Assembly (NCBI GenBank): GCA_018829455.1
Contig: JAHJUB010000065.1
Location: forward strand, 1-6,342
Source of the DNA: Candidatus Omnitrophota bacterium
GTDB lineage: Bacteria; Ratteibacteria; UBA8468; MWAK01
Reading direction: 5' to 3'
DNA length: 6,342 bases
Part shown: one piece after another, positions 5,002 through 6,342 of the stretch
Numbering within the stretch: position 1 is the stretch's first letter
Layout: each line of letters starts with the position of its first letter
The notes under the pieces: generated by a model
Databases searched by the model: none
What the model was told of the DNA's origin: nothing
The model's input: the letters and a program-made list of their open reading frames with translations, nothing else
Position numbers and translations under genes: made by a program

Positions 5002-5880
5002 ATGAGACTGGACAAGTTTCTCAGTGAAAAATATCAGGTTTCCAGGCAGTACATCCAGAAGTTAATTGAAGGGGGTCAGGTTACGATTGCCGGCCGTCCG
5101 GTCCGAAAAGATCAGCCGGCTGACGAAAAAGACGTTATTCGGATTGACTGGCCATCTCCGATTAAACTAACTGTCCCTCCGGAAGAAATTCCTTTAGAAA
5201 TTATTTATCAGGACGAAGACTTGGTTGTAATCAACAAGCCGGCCGGCCTGGTTTGCCATCCGCACGGCCGGGTTACTTCCGGAACAATGGTTAACGCCCT
5301 GCTTTATTGCCTGAAAGACCTTTCGGCGATCGCCGGCGTTTTGCGGCCCGGTATTGTGCACCGTTTGGACAAAGAGACCAGCGGTTTGATGGTGGTGGCC
5401 AAGAATGATTTCAGCCACCGGTTTTTGAGCGATGAATTCCGGTTCCGCCGCGTGAAGAAGAAATATCTGGCGTTCGTAAAGGGCGCTATTCCCTGGCCGG
5501 AACAGGAAATAACCCTTCCCCTGGGGCATAAAAGAGGCGACTGGATGCGGATTGGTGTTGCATTTCAGGATGGCAAGGAAAGTCAGACTTTGGTAAAAGT
5601 TAAAGAACTTTACCCGGCTGCTTCCCTGGTGGAGGTTTATCCCAGGACCGGCCGGACGCACCAGATTCGCGTCATTCTTGATTTTTTAGGATTTCCCATT
5701 ATCGGAGACAAACGTTACGGGAAAGCGAGTCCGCTTGACCAATTGGTCAAGCGGCAGGCCTTGCACGCCGCCGGACTTTCCTTCCGTCATCCGCACCGGG
5801 AAAGCGCTCTTTCTTTTAATGCGCCGTTACCCCCGGATTTGGCGAATTTGCAAAAAGACTTGACCGATTTAAGAATTTGA
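5002..5880 (+). CDS. RluA/RluD-family 23S rRNA pseudouridine synthase
   Basis: This 292-residue enzyme isomerises uridine to pseudouridine in RNA; family members close to RluD act on helix 69 of 23S rRNA. An N-terminal S4 RNA-binding domain (1-50, MRLDKFLSEKYQVSRQ...) precedes the catalytic domain. The catalytic Asp123 lies in the motif HRLDKETSGL (120-129), and the family motifs RTGRTHQIR (215-223) and GDKRYG (235-240) are present. I chose ATG 5002 because MRLDKFL is the usual S4 beginning; an in-frame GTG at 4990 would add four residues. GTGGGTG upstream is a poor ribosome-binding site for either. The target uridine cannot be assigned, because RluD and its paralogues share these motifs. The gene holds a perfect 24-bp palindrome and, at its 3' end, the promoter for the next genes. 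Confidence 0.9.
   Translation: MRLDKFLSEKYQVSRQYIQKLIEGGQVTIAGRPVRKDQPADEKDVIRIDWPSPIKLTVPPEEIPLEIIYQDEDLVVINKPAGLVCHPHGRVTSGTMVNALLYCLKDLSAIAGVLRPGIVHRLDKETSGLMVVAKNDFSHRFLSDEFRFRRVKKKYLAFVKGAIPWPEQEITLPLGHKRGDWMRIGVAFQDGKESQTLVKVKELYPAASLVEVYPRTGRTHQIRVILDFLGFPIIGDKRYGKASPLDQLVKRQALHAAGLSFRHPHRESALSFNAPLPPDLANLQKDLTDLRI
5731..5754. repeat. Perfect 24-bp palindrome inside the pseudouridine synthase gene
   Basis: The half-site CCGCTTGACCAA is followed at once by its exact reverse complement TTGGTCAAGCGG, with no spacer. It encodes residues 244-251 (PLDQLVKR), just after the conserved GDKRYG motif, where the family varies in length and sequence. A spacerless dyad of this length resembles a dimeric regulator site or a small palindromic insertion more than a random coding outcome. 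No function is shown. Confidence 0.6.
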
Positions 5881-5888
5881 GTTATAAT
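5860..5888 (+). promoter_or_regulatory. Near-consensus sigma-70 promoter for tRNA-Thr and tuf
   Basis: TTGACC (5860-5865) and TATAAT (5883-5888) are separated by exactly 17 bases: 5/6 and 6/6 consensus matches at ideal spacing. The -35 box lies within the last codons of the pseudouridine synthase gene and the -10 box just after its stop. The start would be near 5895, about 45 bases before the mature tRNA. The strength fits a stable RNA and EF-Tu operon. Confidence 0.75.
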
Positions 5889-5939
5889 AATAGTTTTTCT
5901 CATCATAAAAATTTTCTATCTATCAACCAACTACTTTAT

Positions 5940-6012
5940 GCCCATGTAGCTCAGTCGGTAGAGCACATGCATGGTAAGCATGAGGTCACCGGTTCGATTC
6001 CGGTCGTGGGCT
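5940..6012 (+). tRNA. tRNA-Thr (anticodon GGT)
   Basis: A complete 73-base cloverleaf. The acceptor stem GCCCATG (5940-5946) pairs with CGTGGGC (6005-6011) with one G-T pair. The D arm GCTC...GAGC follows. The anticodon stem CATGC/GCATG (5966-5970, 5978-5982) carries the loop ATGGTAA with anticodon GGT at 5973-5975, reading ACC and ACT. The T arm is ACCGG-TTCGATT-CCGGT (5988-6004). The discriminator base is T, and CCA is not encoded. A tRNA-Thr ahead of tuf is a known arrangement (for example thrT-tufB in Escherichia coli). It probably shares one transcript with tuf from the promoter at 5860-5888. Confidence 0.97.
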
Positions 6013-6031
6013 CGTTAAAAGCGTTAAAAGC
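6013..6031 (+). repeat. Tandem 9-bp duplication after tRNA-Thr
   Basis: GTTAAAAGC occurs twice back to back (6014-6022 and 6023-6031), immediately after the tRNA 3' end. It is probably a small slippage or insertion footprint; no function is evident. Confidence 0.5.
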
Positions 6032-6054
6032 AGTGAATTGTAAAATCTTTAGAA

Positions 6055-6150
6055 TACCACGGAAGCACGGAATAACGGAGACACGGAAAGAAGTACTCTA
6101 AATTAAAGTTTTTTTTCAGTGTTTCCGCAGTTTTCTGTGTTTCCGTGGTA
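6055..6150. repeat. MITE-like element with TACCACGGA inverted ends
   Basis: The left arm starts TACCACGGAAGCACGGA (6055) and the right arm ends TCTGTGTTTCCGTGGTA (6150). The arms pair over about 33 bases with a few mismatches and a small indel: the outer 10 bases match perfectly, and CGGAGACAC pairs with the complement of CGGAAACAC. The AT-rich centre contains an eight-T run (6109-6116). The element lies inside the presumed tRNA-Thr-tuf transcript and ends 21 bases before the tuf Shine-Dalgarno site. ACGGA-type inverted elements are common dispersed repeats in bacterial genomes, from general knowledge. Folded RNA could mark the tRNA-mRNA processing point, or in part act as a terminator. Confidence 0.7.
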
Positions 6151-6181
6151 GGGTTTTTGTAGTTAAAACCGGAGGTAATTT

Positions 6182-6342
6182 ATGGCCAAGGAAAAGTTTG
6201 AACGCGGCGGAAAGCCCCACGTAAACGTCGGTACCATCGGGCACGTTGACCACGGCAAGACCACCCTGACCAGCGCCATCACCCTGGTCCTTTCCAAGCT
6301 GGGCAAGGCTTCCTTCTTAAAGTACGAAGACATTGACCGGGC
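6182..6342 (+). CDS. tuf: Elongation factor Tu, N-terminal part
   Basis: The first 53 codons of EF-Tu, the GTPase that delivers aminoacyl-tRNA to the ribosome; the rest lies beyond the window edge, so this is not a broken gene. It begins MAKEKFERGGKPHVNVGTIG, and the P-loop GHVDHGKT is at residues 20-27. The following helix (TTLTSAITLVLSKLGK) leads toward switch I. The segment FERGGKPH differs slightly from the usual FER(T/S)KPH by an extra glycine. The ribosome-binding site GGAGGT (6171-6176) is strong, with a 5-base spacer. Many codons end in C (ACC, ATC, GAC, AAC, GTC), as expected of a highly expressed gene. Whether the genome has a second tuf copy cannot be seen. Confidence 0.97.
   Translation, partial: MAKEKFERGGKPHVNVGTIGHVDHGKTTLTSAITLVLSKLGKASFLKYEDIDR

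Noticed and set aside
5877..6101. A 74-codon plus-strand reading frame after the pseudouridine synthase gene
   Set aside because: It runs straight through the tRNA-Thr gene; the stretch HVAQSVEHMHGKHEVTGSIPVVGS is the familiar false translation of a tRNA.
1..6342. CRISPR array, toxin-antitoxin pair, retron or other defence module
   Set aside because: There are no regularly spaced direct repeats, no cas or reverse transcriptase motifs and no paired small genes. The repeats present are inverted and belong to different families.

Overview
The window is bacterial chromosomal DNA. It carries bacterial tuf, tRNA-Thr, acpP and fabF genes, Shine-Dalgarno sites ahead of several genes, and a sigma-70-type promoter. 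The lineage cannot be fixed from the sequence alone. The many short palindromic and MITE-like repeats (families built on units such as CGCAGAT, CCACGGA and TTGTAGC-GCAGAGC) remind me of uncultivated groundwater or subsurface bacteria, but that is an impression, not a classification.

Layout. Positions 1-120 are an unidentified flank. Positions 121-2035 look like an insertion sequence: a single transposase gene on the minus strand (314-1777), with long non-coding ends that hold REP-like palindromes and a large hairpin, bounded by a 12/13-matching inverted repeat. From 2061 onward all genes are on the plus strand: acyl carrier protein acpP, ketoacyl-ACP synthase fabF, an acyl-CoA dehydrogenase, an RluA/RluD-type pseudouridine synthase, tRNA-Thr(GGT), and the first 53 codons of tuf (EF-Tu), cut by the window edge.

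How it fits together. acpP and fabF are the carrier and elongation condensing enzyme of type II fatty acid synthesis. The acyl-CoA dehydrogenase follows fabF by 31 bp and is probably co-transcribed, so it may work on fatty acyl chains from or beside that pathway. The genes that often sit upstream of acpP (fabD, fabG, plsX) are not seen; the insertion sequence lies there instead. The second half serves translation: rRNA pseudouridylation, tRNA-Thr and EF-Tu. A near-consensus promoter inside the 3' end of the pseudouridine synthase gene is well placed to drive tRNA-Thr and tuf.

The most unusual content is non-coding. Most intergenic spaces hold a different inverted-repeat element, and two of these sit in the leaders of essential genes (fabF and tuf). 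The transposase leader can fold so that transcripts arriving from outside hide the ribosome-binding site, while transcripts from the predicted native promoter cannot. This matches the logic known for IS10 and IS50. I found no CRISPR array, rRNA gene or recognisable riboswitch, and no clearly new protein system.
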